In this document: positions 47,670 to 56,493 of the stretch, piece after piece
Layout: every line of letters starts with the position of its first letter
Numbering within the stretch: position 1 is the stretch's first letter
DNA from: Kitasatospora phosalacinea
GTDB taxonomy: Bacteria; Actinomycetota; Actinomycetes; Streptomycetales; Streptomycetaceae
Reading direction: 5' to 3'
Assembly (NCBI RefSeq): GCF_030268885.1
Contig: NZ_BSSA01000009.1
Span: 1 to 64,000 of the forward strand
DNA: 64,000 nt
Notes under the pieces: generated by a model
Seen by the model: the letters and a program-made list of their open reading frames with translations, nothing else
Database searches by the model: none
Told to the model about the DNA's origin: nothing
Position numbers and translations under genes: made by a program

Positions 47670-50270
47670 ATGCGGCTCGCCCCTCCCCCCTCCGGTGCCC
47701 CCACGCGCCGGACGCCTGCCGTACTCGCCGCCGCGGCCCTGGTCGCCGGTGCGGTCATGACGATCCCGGGCACCGCGCAGGCCGCGGACTCGCTGATCTC
47801 CCAGGGCAAGACGGTCACCGCCTCGTCCACCGAGAACGGCGGCACCCCGGCCACCGCGGCCGTCGACGGCGACCTCGGGACCCGCTGGTCCTCGGCCGCC
47901 TCCGACCAGCAGTGGCTGCAGGTCGACCTCGGCTCGGTCTCCACCGTCAGCAAGGTCCAGCTGAACTGGGAGGCCGCGTACGGCAAGGCCTACCAGATCC
48001 AGACGTCCACCGACGGCACCACCTGGACGACGATCTACTCCACCACCACCGGCACCGGCGGCACCGAGGTCCTGAACGTCTCCGGCTCCGGCCGCTACGT
48101 CCGGATGAACGGCATCACCCGCGGCACCGGGTACGGCTACTCCCTCTGGGAGTTCCAGGTCTACGGCACCCAGGGCGGCACCCCCACCGGCAACCCCTCG
48201 GGCTCCACCTGCTCCACCGCCAACGCCGCGCAGGGCAAGACCGCCACCGCCTCCTCCACCGAGAACGGCGGCACCCCCGCCTCCTCCGCCGTGGACGGCA
48301 ACCTCGGCACCCGCTGGTCCTCGGCCGCCGCCGACCCGCAGTGGCTGCAGGTCGACCTCGGCTCCGTCCAGCAGCTGTGCCAGGTCGACCTCAAGTGGGA
48401 GGCCGCGTACGGCAAGGCCTACCAGATCCAGGCCTCCGCCGACGGCAGCACCTGGGCCACGATCTACTCCACCACCACCGGCGCGGGCGGCAACGAGACG
48501 CTCAACGTCTCCGGCTCCGGCCGCTACGTCCGGATGTACGGCACCCAGCGCGCCACCGCCTACGGCTACTCGCTGTGGGAGATGGGCGTCCACACCGGCG
48601 GCGGCGGCTCCACCACCCCGCCCGTGCAGGGCGGCGGCGACCTCGGCCCGAACGTGCTGGTCTTCGACCCGTCCACGCCGAACATCCAGGCCACCGTCGA
48701 CTCCGTCTTCGCCAAGCAGGAGTCCAACCAGTTCGGCACCGACCGCTACGCGCTGCTGTTCAAGCCCGGCACGTACAACAACATCAACGCCCAGATCGGC
48801 TTCTACACCTCGATCGCGGGCCTGGGCCTGAACCCGGACGACACCACCTTCAACGGCGACGTCACCGTCGACGCGGGCTGGTTCAACGGCAACGCCACCC
48901 AGAACTTCTGGCGCTCCGCCGAGAACCTGCACCTCAAGCCGGTCAGCGGCACCGACCGCTGGGCCGTCTCGCAGGCCGCCCCGTTCCGCCGGATGCACGT
49001 CGAGGGCGGCCTCAACCTCGCCCCGAGCGGTTACGGCTGGGCCTCCGGCGGCTACATCGCCGACTCGAGGATCGACGGCCAGGTCGGCAACTACTCGCAG
49101 CAGCAGTGGTACACCCGCGACAGCTCCATCGGCGGGTTCTCCAACGGCGTGTGGAACCAGACCTTCTCCGGCGTCCAGGGCGCCCCCGCCCAGGGTTTCC
49201 CGAACCCGCCGTACACCACGCTCGACACCACGCCCGTCTCGCAGGAGAAGCCGTTCCTCTACCTGGACGGCAACGACTACAAGGTGTTCGTGCCCGCCAA
49301 GCGCACCAACGCCCGCGGCACCTCCTGGGGCAGCGGCACCCCGCAGGGCACCTCGCTGCCGCTCAGCCAGTTCTACGTGGTGAAGGCCGGCGCCACCGCC
49401 GCCAGCATCAACCAGGCGCTCGCCCAGGGCCTGAACCTGCTCTTCACCCCCGGCGTCTACCACGTCGACCAGACCATCAACGTCACCCGCCCGGACACCG
49501 TGGTGCTCGGCCTCGGCCTCGCCACCGTCATCCCGGACAACGGCGTCACCGCGATGAAGGTCGCCGACGTCGACGGCGTCAAGGTCTCCGGCCTGCTGCT
49601 GGACGCGGGCACCACCAACTCCCCGGCCCTGCTGCAGGTCGGCAACGACACCCCCGGCGCGAGCCACGCGGCCGACCCGGTCGTCATCCAGGACGTCTTC
49701 GTCCGGGTCGGCGGCGTCACCGCGGGCAAGGCCACCAACGGCATGGTGATCAACAGCAACAACACCGTCGTCGACCACACCTGGATCTGGCGCGCCGACC
49801 ACGGCGCGGGCGTCGGCTGGGACACCAACCGCTCCGACTACGGCTTCGTCGTGGGCGGCAACGACGTCCTCGCCACCGGCCTGTTCGTCGAGCACTTCAA
49901 CAAGTACGACGTGTGGTGGAAGGGCAACGGCGGCCGGACGATCTTCTTCCAGAACGAGAAGGCCTACGACGCCCCCAACCAGGCCGCCATCCAGAACGGC
50001 ACCACCAAGGGCTACGCCGCCTACAAGGTCGAGAACAACGTCACCACCCACGAGGGCTGGGGCCTGGGCAGCTACTGCTACTTCAACGTCGACCCGACCA
50101 TCGTGATGGACCACGGCTTCGAGGTCCCGGACACCGCGGGCGTCAAGCTGCACGACGTCCTGGTCAACTCGCTCGGCGGCAAAGGCCAGTTCCTGCACGT
50201 GGTCAACAACACCGGCGCCGGGACCTCCGGCACCGGGACCGTCCCCTCCAACCTGGTCTCCTACCCGTAA
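47670..50270 (+). CDS. Secreted protein with two discoidin (F5/8C, CBM32) modules and a beta-helix domain
   Basis: 866 residues. Signal peptide with Arg-rich start and hydrophobic core AVLAAAALVAGAVMTIPG, cleavage after AQA (about 38). Two F5/8 type C modules follow, about 40-175 and 185-325; each starts KT(V/A)TASSTENGGTP and ends GYSLWE. After a Gly/Thr/Pro linker comes a 530-residue region with the right-handed beta-helix look of GH55/pectate-lyase-fold proteins (VLVFDPSTPNIQATVDSVFA, LLFKPGTYNNINAQIGFYTS, TWIWRADHGAGVGWDTNRSD). A polysaccharide-degrading enzyme is likely; the exact glycoside hydrolase family is not certain. The LacI-type boxes upstream support carbohydrate control. Confidence 0.85.
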   Translation: MRLAPPPSGAPTRRTPAVLAAAALVAGAVMTIPGTAQAADSLISQGKTVTASSTENGGTPATAAVDGDLGTRWSSAASDQQWLQVDLGSVSTVSKVQLNWEAAYGKAYQIQTSTDGTTWTTIYSTTTGTGGTEVLNVSGSGRYVRMNGITRGTGYGYSLWEFQVYGTQGGTPTGNPSGSTCSTANAAQGKTATASSTENGGTPASSAVDGNLGTRWSSAAADPQWLQVDLGSVQQLCQVDLKWEAAYGKAYQIQASADGSTWATIYSTTTGAGGNETLNVSGSGRYVRMYGTQRATAYGYSLWEMGVHTGGGGSTTPPVQGGGDLGPNVLVFDPSTPNIQATVDSVFAKQESNQFGTDRYALLFKPGTYNNINAQIGFYTSIAGLGLNPDDTTFNGDVTVDAGWFNGNATQNFWRSAENLHLKPVSGTDRWAVSQAAPFRRMHVEGGLNLAPSGYGWASGGYIADSRIDGQVGNYSQQQWYTRDSSIGGFSNGVWNQTFSGVQGAPAQGFPNPPYTTLDTTPVSQEKPFLYLDGNDYKVFVPAKRTNARGTSWGSGTPQGTSLPLSQFYVVKAGATAASINQALAQGLNLLFTPGVYHVDQTINVTRPDTVVLGLGLATVIPDNGVTAMKVADVDGVKVSGLLLDAGTTNSPALLQVGNDTPGASHAADPVVIQDVFVRVGGVTAGKATNGMVINSNNTVVDHTWIWRADHGAGVGWDTNRSDYGFVVGGNDVLATGLFVEHFNKYDVWWKGNGGRTIFFQNEKAYDAPNQAAIQNGTTKGYAAYKVENNVTTHEGWGLGSYCYFNVDPTIVMDHGFEVPDTAGVKLHDVLVNSLGGKGQFLHVVNNTGAGTSGTGTVPSNLVSYP

Positions 50271-50321
50271 CCGCGGGCGGACCGGGCACGACCCGACAGC
50301 ACAGCAGGACCTGACAGCACA

Positions 50322-50359
50322 GGCGGCCACCGTCCCCGGGCCGGGGGGCGGTGGCCGCC
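50322..50359. terminator. Bidirectional terminator
   Basis: GGCGGCCACCG (50322-50332) pairs with its complement (50349-50359); inner CCCC/GGGG can extend the stem. Between the convergent discoidin-protein gene and the ABC-F gene. Confidence 0.8.
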
Positions 50360-50365
50360 GCCGTC

Positions 50366-52009
50366 TCACCCCACCGGGCCGCCCAGCGCCAGCTCCCGGC
50401 CCCGCCAGCGGCGGCGCAGCCAGCGGTCGTGCCCCGCCACCACCACCGCGCCCGGGCCGCCCGCGCCGATCGCCTCCTCCAACTCGTCGCACAGCAGGGG
50501 CGACAGGTGGTTGGTCGGCTCGTCCAGCAGCAGCACCTGCGGCGGGCGCGCCACCAGCAGCGCCAGCGCCAGCCGGCGGCGCTGGCCCACCGACAGGGCG
50601 CCCACCGGACGCTCCAGGTCCGCCGCCGCCAGCAGGCCCAGCGCCGACAGCGGCACCCGCTCCGCCCGCTCCGGGCCCACCACCGCCGCGTAGGTGGCGG
50701 CGGCGGTGCGGTCCGGACGGGCGAACACCGTGTCCTGCGCCAGCAGGCCCACCGTCAGGCCGGGCCGCCGGTGCACCGTCCCGCCCGCCGCCGCCAGCCG
50801 ACCGGCCAGCACCGCCAGCAGCGTCGACTTGCCCGTCCCGTTCCCACCGGTCACCAACAGCCGCTCCCCGTCGGCCAGTTCCAGCGAGACCGGGGGCAGC
50901 CGACCGGGGACGCCGACCCGCCGCAGGGCGAGCAGCGGGCCGGACCCCTCCTCCGGCGCGTCCGCCTCCCCGCCCGCCACCAGCGCGGGCGGGGCGAACC
51001 GCAGCGGGACGGGCGGCGCGGCGACCCGCGCCCGCTCCAGCTCCGCCAACCGCCGCGCCGCGTCGCGCACCCGGCGGGAGACCTGCTGCTGCACCCGGCC
51101 CGCCCGGTGCCCGTACCCCATCTTCTCGTTGTCGGTGCGCCCCCGGTCCGGGGCCACCCGGTGCGCGGTCACCCCCGCGGAGTGCCGCAGCCGCTCCACC
51201 TCCTGCTGCTCCTCGGCGTACCGGCGCTCCCAGTGCTCCCGGGCGGCCCGCTTCGCGGACAGGTAGGAGAGGTAGCCGCCGCCGAAGCGGACCGGGCCGC
51301 CCACCGCCGGGTCCAGGTCGACCAGGTCGGTGCAGACCGCCTCCAGGAACGCCCGGTCGTGGCTGGCCACCACCACCGTGCCCGGCAGCGCCGTCAGCCG
51401 GGCCTCCAGGAAGGCGGCCGCCGCGTCGTCCAGGTGGTTGGTCGGCTCGTCCAGCAGCAGCGCCGACGGGCGGCGCACCAGCAGCGCCGCCAGCGCCAGC
51501 CGGCCGCGCTGGCCGCCGGAGAGCGAACCGAGGGCGCGCTCCGGCCCGAGGCCGGACAGGCCCAGGCCGTCCAGCACCAGGGCGGCCCGGCGGTCGGCGT
51601 CCCAGGAGCCGCGGGCCTCGGCCTGCTCCAGGCGCCGCCCGTACTGCTCCAACAGCCCCGGCAGGGACGGGTGCTGATCCGGCAGCTCCGCCAGCTCGGC
51701 TCCCAGGCGCTCCAGTTCGGCCAGGTCGGCGCGGGCCTCGCGCAGCGCTTCCGCCAGCACCGAGGCGATCGTCGCGTCCGCCTCGAACGGCAACTCCTGG
51801 TGCAGGAAACCCAGATCGGCGGGCCGGACGACGCTCCCGGCGTCCGGCTCGTCCACCCCGGCCAGCACCCGCAGCAGCGTCGACTTGCCGCAGCCGTTCT
51901 CGCCGATCAGACCGATCCGGCGTCCCGGCGCCGCCGTCAGTGACACCCCGTCCAGCACCCGGCGGCCGCCCAGGACGCGCACCACGTCCTGCGCGAGCAG
52001 CGCGCTCAC
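50366..52009 (-). CDS. ABC-F type ATPase (second of a tandem pair)
   Basis: 547 residues with two ATP-binding cassettes and no membrane segments. First cassette: Walker A IGENGCGKST, signature LGSLSGGQRGRLAL, Walker B LLLDEPTNHLD. Second: TGGNGTGKST, GALSVGQRRRLALA, LLLDEPTNHL. The charged inter-domain linker (about 245-330) is the region that reaches into the ribosomal P/E site in ARE ABC-F proteins. It may protect ribosomes from an antibiotic or act in translation. GTG at 52009 overlaps the stop of the upstream paralog (GTGA), so both are co-translated. Confidence 0.9.
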   Translation of the reverse strand: MSALLAQDVVRVLGGRRVLDGVSLTAAPGRRIGLIGENGCGKSTLLRVLAGVDEPDAGSVVRPADLGFLHQELPFEADATIASVLAEALREARADLAELERLGAELAELPDQHPSLPGLLEQYGRRLEQAEARGSWDADRRAALVLDGLGLSGLGPERALGSLSGGQRGRLALAALLVRRPSALLLDEPTNHLDDAAAAFLEARLTALPGTVVVASHDRAFLEAVCTDLVDLDPAVGGPVRFGGGYLSYLSAKRAAREHWERRYAEEQQEVERLRHSAGVTAHRVAPDRGRTDNEKMGYGHRAGRVQQQVSRRVRDAARRLAELERARVAAPPVPLRFAPPALVAGGEADAPEEGSGPLLALRRVGVPGRLPPVSLELADGERLLVTGGNGTGKSTLLAVLAGRLAAAGGTVHRRPGLTVGLLAQDTVFARPDRTAAATYAAVVGPERAERVPLSALGLLAAADLERPVGALSVGQRRRLALALLVARPPQVLLLDEPTNHLSPLLCDELEEAIGAGGPGAVVVAGHDRWLRRRWRGRELALGGPVG

Positions 52010-53631
52010 CCCGCCACCTCCGTCAACTGCCCGTCCGCCAGCAGCAACCGGCGCTGCACCCCGATGCCCGCCAGGAACCGCTCGTCGTGGCTGACCACCA
52101 CGAACGCACCCCGGTACGCGTTCAGCGCGCTCTCCAACTGGCCCACGCCCACCAGGTCCAGGTTGTTGGTCGGCTCGTCCAGCAGCAGCAACTGCGGCGC
52201 GGGCTCCGCGCACAGCACGCACGCCAGCGTCGCCCGCAGCCGCTCGCCGCCCGACAGCACCCGCACCGGCAGGTGCGCCCCCGCGCCCCGGAACAGGAAC
52301 CTGGCCAGCAGGTTCATCCGCTCCGCCTCCGGCCGCTCCGGCGCGAAGCGGGCGAAGTTCTCCGCCACCGACCGGTCCTCGTCCAGCAGGTCCAGCCGCT
52401 GCGACAGGTACGCCACCCGGCCCTCGCCGCGCCGCAACTCCCCGCCAGTCAACGGCAGATCGCCGCTGACCAGCCGCAGCAGGGTGGACTTCCCGGCGCC
52501 GTTCGCCCCCGTCAGCGCGATCCGCTCCGGGCCGCGCACGATCAGGTCCACCCCGCCCGGCCCGAACACCTGCGCACCGCCCAACTCGGCGCGCAGGCCC
52601 GTCCCGTGCAGCAGCGTCCGCCCCGCCGGGACGGCGGTGTCCGGCAGCTCCAGGCTCAACCGCTGCTCCTCGCGCACCGCCCGCCCCGCCTCGTCCAGCC
52701 GGGCCCGCGCCTCGTCCACCCGCGCCGCGTGCACCTGACCGGAACGGCCCGCGGACTCCTGCGCGCCGCGCTTCATGGTGCCCGCGAAGATCTTCGGCAG
52801 CCCGGCGCTCTTCAGGTTCCGCGCCGCGTTGCCCGCCCGCCGCTCGGCCCGCTCCCGGGCCTGCTGCAACTCGCGCTTCTCCCGCTTCAGTTGCTGCTCG
52901 GCACTGCGGACGTTGCGCTCGGCGACCTCCCGCTCCGCCCGCACCGCCTCCTGGTACGCGGTGAAGTCGCCCCCGTACAAACGCAGTTCACCGCCGTCCA
53001 GCTCGGCGATCCGCTCCATCCGGTCCAGCAGCTCCCGGTCGTGGCTGACCAGCAGCAGCGACCCGCGGAACTCGGCGAGGACGTCGTACAGGCGGTGCCG
53101 GGCCGCCGCGTCCAGGTTGTTGGTCGGCTCGTCCAGCAGCAGCACGTCCGGACGGCGCAGCAGTTGGGCCGCCAGGCCGAGCGAGACCACCTGGCCGCCG
53201 CTGAGCGTGCCCAGCCGGCGCCCCAGCGCCAGGTCGCCCAGGCCGAGGCGGTCGAGCTGGGCGCGGGTGCGCTCCTCGACGTCCCAGTCGTCGCCGATCA
53301 CCGCGAAGTGCTCCTCCGCGACGTCACCCGACTCGACGGCGTCCAGCGCCCGGATCACCGCGTCGACGCCCAGCACCTCGGCGACGGTCAGGTCCGCCAC
53401 CAGCGGCAGCGTCTGCGGCAGGTACCCGAGCGTGCCGGAGACCGCCACCGACCCGGCGGTGGGCTGCAGTTCACCGGCGATCAACCGCAGCAGGGTCGAC
53501 TTGCCGGAGCCGTTCGGCGCGACCAGGCCGGTCCGGCCCGGCGGCACGCTGAACGACAGGTCGTGGAAGACCGGAGTGTCGTCCGGCCAGCAGAAGGACA
53601 GGTGGGAGCAGACGACGGCGACGTCGGACAC
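52006..53631 (-). CDS. ABC-F type ATPase (first of a tandem pair)
   Basis: 541 residues. First cassette: VAPNGSGKSTLLRLI, LGTLSGGQVVSLGLA, LLLDEPTNNLD. Second: LTGANGAGKSTLLRLV, VLSGGERLRATLACVL, LLLDEPTNNLD. Long basic coiled-coil linker (REVAERNVRSAEQQLKREKR) between them. It resembles the MsrA/Lsa/OptrA-like and EttA-like proteins; target-protection against a ribosome antibiotic is possible but the drug cannot be named. GTG at 53631. The 5' leader has hairpins and a T5 run that could act as an attenuator. Confidence 0.9.
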   Translation of the reverse strand: MSDVAVVCSHLSFCWPDDTPVFHDLSFSVPPGRTGLVAPNGSGKSTLLRLIAGELQPTAGSVAVSGTLGYLPQTLPLVADLTVAEVLGVDAVIRALDAVESGDVAEEHFAVIGDDWDVEERTRAQLDRLGLGDLALGRRLGTLSGGQVVSLGLAAQLLRRPDVLLLDEPTNNLDAAARHRLYDVLAEFRGSLLLVSHDRELLDRMERIAELDGGELRLYGGDFTAYQEAVRAEREVAERNVRSAEQQLKREKRELQQARERAERRAGNAARNLKSAGLPKIFAGTMKRGAQESAGRSGQVHAARVDEARARLDEAGRAVREEQRLSLELPDTAVPAGRTLLHGTGLRAELGGAQVFGPGGVDLIVRGPERIALTGANGAGKSTLLRLVSGDLPLTGGELRRGEGRVAYLSQRLDLLDEDRSVAENFARFAPERPEAERMNLLARFLFRGAGAHLPVRVLSGGERLRATLACVLCAEPAPQLLLLDEPTNNLDLVGVGQLESALNAYRGAFVVVSHDERFLAGIGVQRRLLLADGQLTEVAG

Positions 53632-54140
53632 TGTGAGACCTCGAACGGTACGAGGGCAGCGGGGGAGAAGGTGAACTGCCGCTACCCGGAAGGGAAGTGG
53701 AAAAAGGGGACGACGAAACGGACCACTCCCGCGGCGCTCCCGCGCGCCGACCGGTGGCCGTCAGGACCGGGTCTCACCCGGAGATGTCGTCGTCACCCGC
53801 CACTGCTGTCCCTCTTCCGCACCTCGCGTGCGCACCTGCTGCGCCGCTCCGGACCCTCCGACTGTAACAGGCCGCCCGGCCGGACCACTGGACGCACCAG
53901 CCGGGCGGGTGCGCCGGATCGGCCGGGCAGGCGAAGACGTTCAGCACGCACGGCTCCGGCGGCAGGTCCGGCTCCTGCCCGGTGCACGGCCGCGGAAGGG
54001 CCGGGCACCGCGCCCGGTGCAGGGGAAAAGGCGCGGTGCCCGGCAGTGGCCCCGCCGGGCCCGGGTGGGGGCGCCGGGGTAGCGCCCGGACCGGCGGGGA
54101 CGGAGGCGGACGGGCGGTGGGAGCCACCCGTCCACCAGGC
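53632..54140. other. Long intergenic region and ABC-F leader
   Basis: About 500 bases without a convincing gene. On the minus strand the ABC-F leader holds CCGGG-TGAGA-CCCGG (about 53767-53781) and a longer possible stem GGCCAC...GTGGTC (about 53722-53760), followed by CCCCTTTTTCC near 53699-53709. That is a hairpin and T-run some 70 bases before the ABC-F start, compatible with drug-induced attenuation. The rest has no codon bias on any strand that persuades me of a protein. Confidence 0.4.
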
Positions 54141-54221
54141 TCAGTCGGGGGAGCGGGCGCGGGAGCGGGCGCGCCGGACGGAGGCCGACCCCGCGCCGGG
54201 GCCGCGCTGCTCGCGTGCCAT
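54141..54221 (-). CDS. Candidate small basic protein (26 aa)
   Basis: Short frame encoding MAREQRGPGAGSASVRRARS followed by RARSPD. Initiation is strong: AAGGAGG lies 6 bases upstream of the ATG at 54221. Seven of 26 residues are Arg. It has no recognised domain. It faces away from the sigma-factor fusion gene at 54420 and lies upstream of the ABC-F genes, so a leader-peptide role for the ABC-F pair or an independent small protein are both possible. Confidence 0.35.
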   Translation of the reverse strand: MAREQRGPGAGSASVRRARSRARSPD

Positions 54222-54250
54222 GCTGTGCCTCCTTCCCGGCTCCCCCCGGC

Positions 54251-54268
54251 GGTGCGTGCGCACGCACC
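54251..54268. promoter_or_regulatory. 18-bp perfect palindrome
   Basis: GGTGCGTGCGCACGCACC, a perfect palindrome with alternating purine-pyrimidine centre, upstream of both the small frame at 54221 (minus) and the sigma-fusion gene at 54420 (plus). Candidate operator; short CGGTGACC direct repeats follow at about 54271 and 54285. Confidence 0.4.
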
Positions 54269-54308
54269 ACCGGTGACCACGTATCGGTGACCCCGCCGGA
54301 CGCGCCCG

Positions 54309-54343
54309 ATAACAGAAATCTCACCGCGGCCCGGAGATTTCTG
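54309..54343. promoter_or_regulatory. 12-bp perfect inverted repeat upstream of sigma-fusion gene
   Basis: AACAGAAATCTC (54309-54320) and GAGATTTCTGTT (54332-54343) with an 11-base GC-rich spacer. The arms are strikingly AT-rich for this genome. Located 77 bases before the ATG at 54420. Operator or promoter-proximal regulatory hairpin; no T-run, so a terminator is less likely. Confidence 0.6.
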
Positions 54344-54419
54344 TTGGCGGCCGCCCCCGCGGACGGTCTCCGAGGACGGAGAACGCCGCCGCCCGCACCC
54401 CACCTGGAGGAACGCACCC

Positions 54420-56414
54420 ATGCCGCACACCGGACGCAGTGGACCCGACACCGGGACGGTCGCCGCGGCGCGTGCGGGCGACCGCCGTGCGCTCGAGGAA
54501 CTGGTGGCCCGGAGCCTGCCGCTGGTCTACAACATCGTCGGCCGGGCGCTGAACGGCCACGCCGACACCGACGACGTCGTGCAGGAGACGCTGCTGCGCG
54601 CGGTCCGCGGACTGTCCGACCTGCGGGACCCCGCCGCCTTCCGGTCCTGGCTGGTGGCCATCGCCGTCCGGCAGGTCCGCAACCGCCAGCAGGACCGGGC
54701 CGCCGCCCTCGACCGCTCCGCCCGCCTGGAGGACGCCGAGGCGATACCCGACCCCGCACTGGACTTCGCGGGCCTCACCGTCCTGCGCCTCGGCCTCGCC
54801 GAACAGCGCCGCGAGACCGCCGAGGCCACCCGCTGGCTCGATCCCGACGACCGCGAACTGCTCGCCCTGTGGTGGCTCAAGGAGACCGGCGAACTCGAAC
54901 AGGCCGACCTGGTCTCCGCGCTCGGCCTCAGCCCCGGCCACGCCGCCGTCCGGACCGGCCGGATGAAGAAGCAGCTCGAACTCTCCCGCCTGGTGGTGCG
55001 CGCCCTCGCCGCCGACCCGCGCTGCCCCGCCCTGGACGCGGCCGCCACCGGCTGGAACGGCACCCCCGCCCCGCTCTGGCGCAAGCGCCTGGCCCGCCAC
55101 GTGCGCGACTGCGAACGCTGCACCGACACCCGGCACGGGCTGCTCCCCGCCGAACGGCTGCTGTACGGCCTGCCGCTGCTCGCCGTCCCGCCGACCCTCG
55201 ACCCGTCCCGGATCCTCCACGCCCTCACCACGCACGGCCCGGGGCCGGACGGCCCGGGGTCGGACGGTCCGGGGTCGGACGGTCCGGGGTCGGACGGTAC
55301 GGGCCCGCGGTCGGAGCAGGGCGGACACCGGCCCCGCAGGCGGTCCGGGCACCGGCGCGCACCCTCCGGCGTCCGCGTCCCCAAGCCGGTGCTCGGCGGC
55401 GCGGTCGTGGCGCTGGCGGCGGCCGCCGTCCTGGTCGGGGCCGCGCTCACCCCCGGGCGGCCCGCCGCCGCCCCGACGGCGGCGACCGCGCCGCCCGCGG
55501 TCGCCGCCGAGGCCGTCCTGCCCACGGCTGCCACGGCTGCCACGGCTGCTACGGCCGCCGCGCCCCTGCCCGGCACGGCCTCGCCCGCACCGTCGGACCC
55601 GGCCCCGCCGTCCCCCGCGCGGTCCGCCCCACCGGCCGCCTCCCCGTCCCCGACCGGTACGCCGCCCCGGACCGTCGCGTCCGCGCGCAAGGGCGTCGGC
55701 GTGTGGTCCTTCGACGGGGTGAACCAGGCGCTCGCCGCCTCCGGGGCGGGCTGGTACTACACCTGGGCGCCGCAGCACCCCGGCATCACCACGCCCCCCT
55801 CGGCGTCCTTCGTCCCGATGATCTGGGGCGCGTCCTCCGTCACCGACGGCGCCCTCGCCCAGGCCCGCGCCAACGGCCCCTACCTGCTCGGCTTCAACGA
55901 GCCCGACATGGCTGCCCAGTCGAACATGACGGTCGACCAGGCCCTGGACCTGTGGCCGAAGCTGATGCAGGCCGGGCAGACGCTGGGCAGCCCGGCCGTC
56001 GCGTACGGGGCCGACACGCCCGGCGGTTGGCTGGACCGGTTCATGTCCGGCGCCGCCGCCAAGGGGTACCGGGTCGACTTCGTCGCGCTGCACTGGTACG
56101 GCGGCGACTTCCGCTCCCCGCAGGCCGTCCAGCAGCTGACCTCCTACCTGGAGGCCGTCCACCAGCGCTACCACAAGCCGATCTGGCTCACCGAGTACGC
56201 CCTGATCGACTTCTCCCGGGGCACCCGCTTCCCCACCGCCGACCAGCAGGCCGCCTTCGTCACCGCCTCCACCGAGGCCCTCGACGCGCTGCCCTACCTC
56301 CAGCGCTACGCCTGGTTCGGCCTCGGCGCGGACCCGGCGAAGCCGAGCAGCGGCCTGTTCACGGACGGCACCACCCCCACCGCCGCGGGCCGCGCCTACC
56401 AGGCCGCCCGCTGA
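54420..56414 (+). CDS. Single-chain ECF-like sigma factor / zinc motif / membrane anchor / extracellular glycosidase fusion
   Basis: 664 residues. Residues about 10-85 are sigma70 region 2 (AGDRRALEELVARSLPLVYN, HADTDDVVQETLLRAVRGL); about 125-190 are a region 4-like helix set (LDPDDRELLALWWLKETGEL). His227-Cys231-Cys234 in HVRDCERCTD is the HxxxCxxC motif of ZAS anti-sigma factors. A repetitive GPGSDG segment precedes one membrane helix (about 324-346). After an Ala/Pro/Ser-rich stalk, residues about 425-664 form an Asl1-like glycosidase (GH128-type) with Glu494 in GFNEPDM and Glu592 in WLTEYA as likely acid/base and nucleophile. Topology would place the glycosidase outside and the sigma domains inside. 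ATG with GGAGG. Confidence 0.85.
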   Translation: MPHTGRSGPDTGTVAAARAGDRRALEELVARSLPLVYNIVGRALNGHADTDDVVQETLLRAVRGLSDLRDPAAFRSWLVAIAVRQVRNRQQDRAAALDRSARLEDAEAIPDPALDFAGLTVLRLGLAEQRRETAEATRWLDPDDRELLALWWLKETGELEQADLVSALGLSPGHAAVRTGRMKKQLELSRLVVRALAADPRCPALDAAATGWNGTPAPLWRKRLARHVRDCERCTDTRHGLLPAERLLYGLPLLAVPPTLDPSRILHALTTHGPGPDGPGSDGPGSDGPGSDGTGPRSEQGGHRPRRRSGHRRAPSGVRVPKPVLGGAVVALAAAAVLVGAALTPGRPAAAPTAATAPPAVAAEAVLPTAATAATAATAAAPLPGTASPAPSDPAPPSPARSAPPAASPSPTGTPPRTVASARKGVGVWSFDGVNQALAASGAGWYYTWAPQHPGITTPPSASFVPMIWGASSVTDGALAQARANGPYLLGFNEPDMAAQSNMTVDQALDLWPKLMQAGQTLGSPAVAYGADTPGGWLDRFMSGAAAKGYRVDFVALHWYGGDFRSPQAVQQLTSYLEAVHQRYHKPIWLTEYALIDFSRGTRFPTADQQAAFVTASTEALDALPYLQRYAWFGLGADPAKPSSGLFTDGTTPTAAGRAYQAAR

Positions 56415-56415
56415 C

Positions 56416-56445
56416 CCGCCGCGCGCCACCATCGGCGCGCGGCGG
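56416..56445. terminator. Bidirectional terminator
   Basis: Perfect 12-base stem CCGCCGCGCGCC (56416-56427) with its complement (56434-56445) and loop ACCATC, right after the stop of the sigma-fusion gene and before the convergent amidase gene. Confidence 0.85.
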
Positions 56446-56493
56446 CCGAGCAGCCCACGGCCCGACGGGCCGGCAGCTCAGCAGCTCAACAGC

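Noticed and set aside
53793..54008. Open frames on both strands in 53.7-54.3 kb, including a Cys-containing stretch on the minus strand
   Set aside because: They overlap one another and codon bias weakens toward the 3' end; high GC gives many spurious frames. Only the 26-codon frame with a strong ribosome site was kept, at low confidence.
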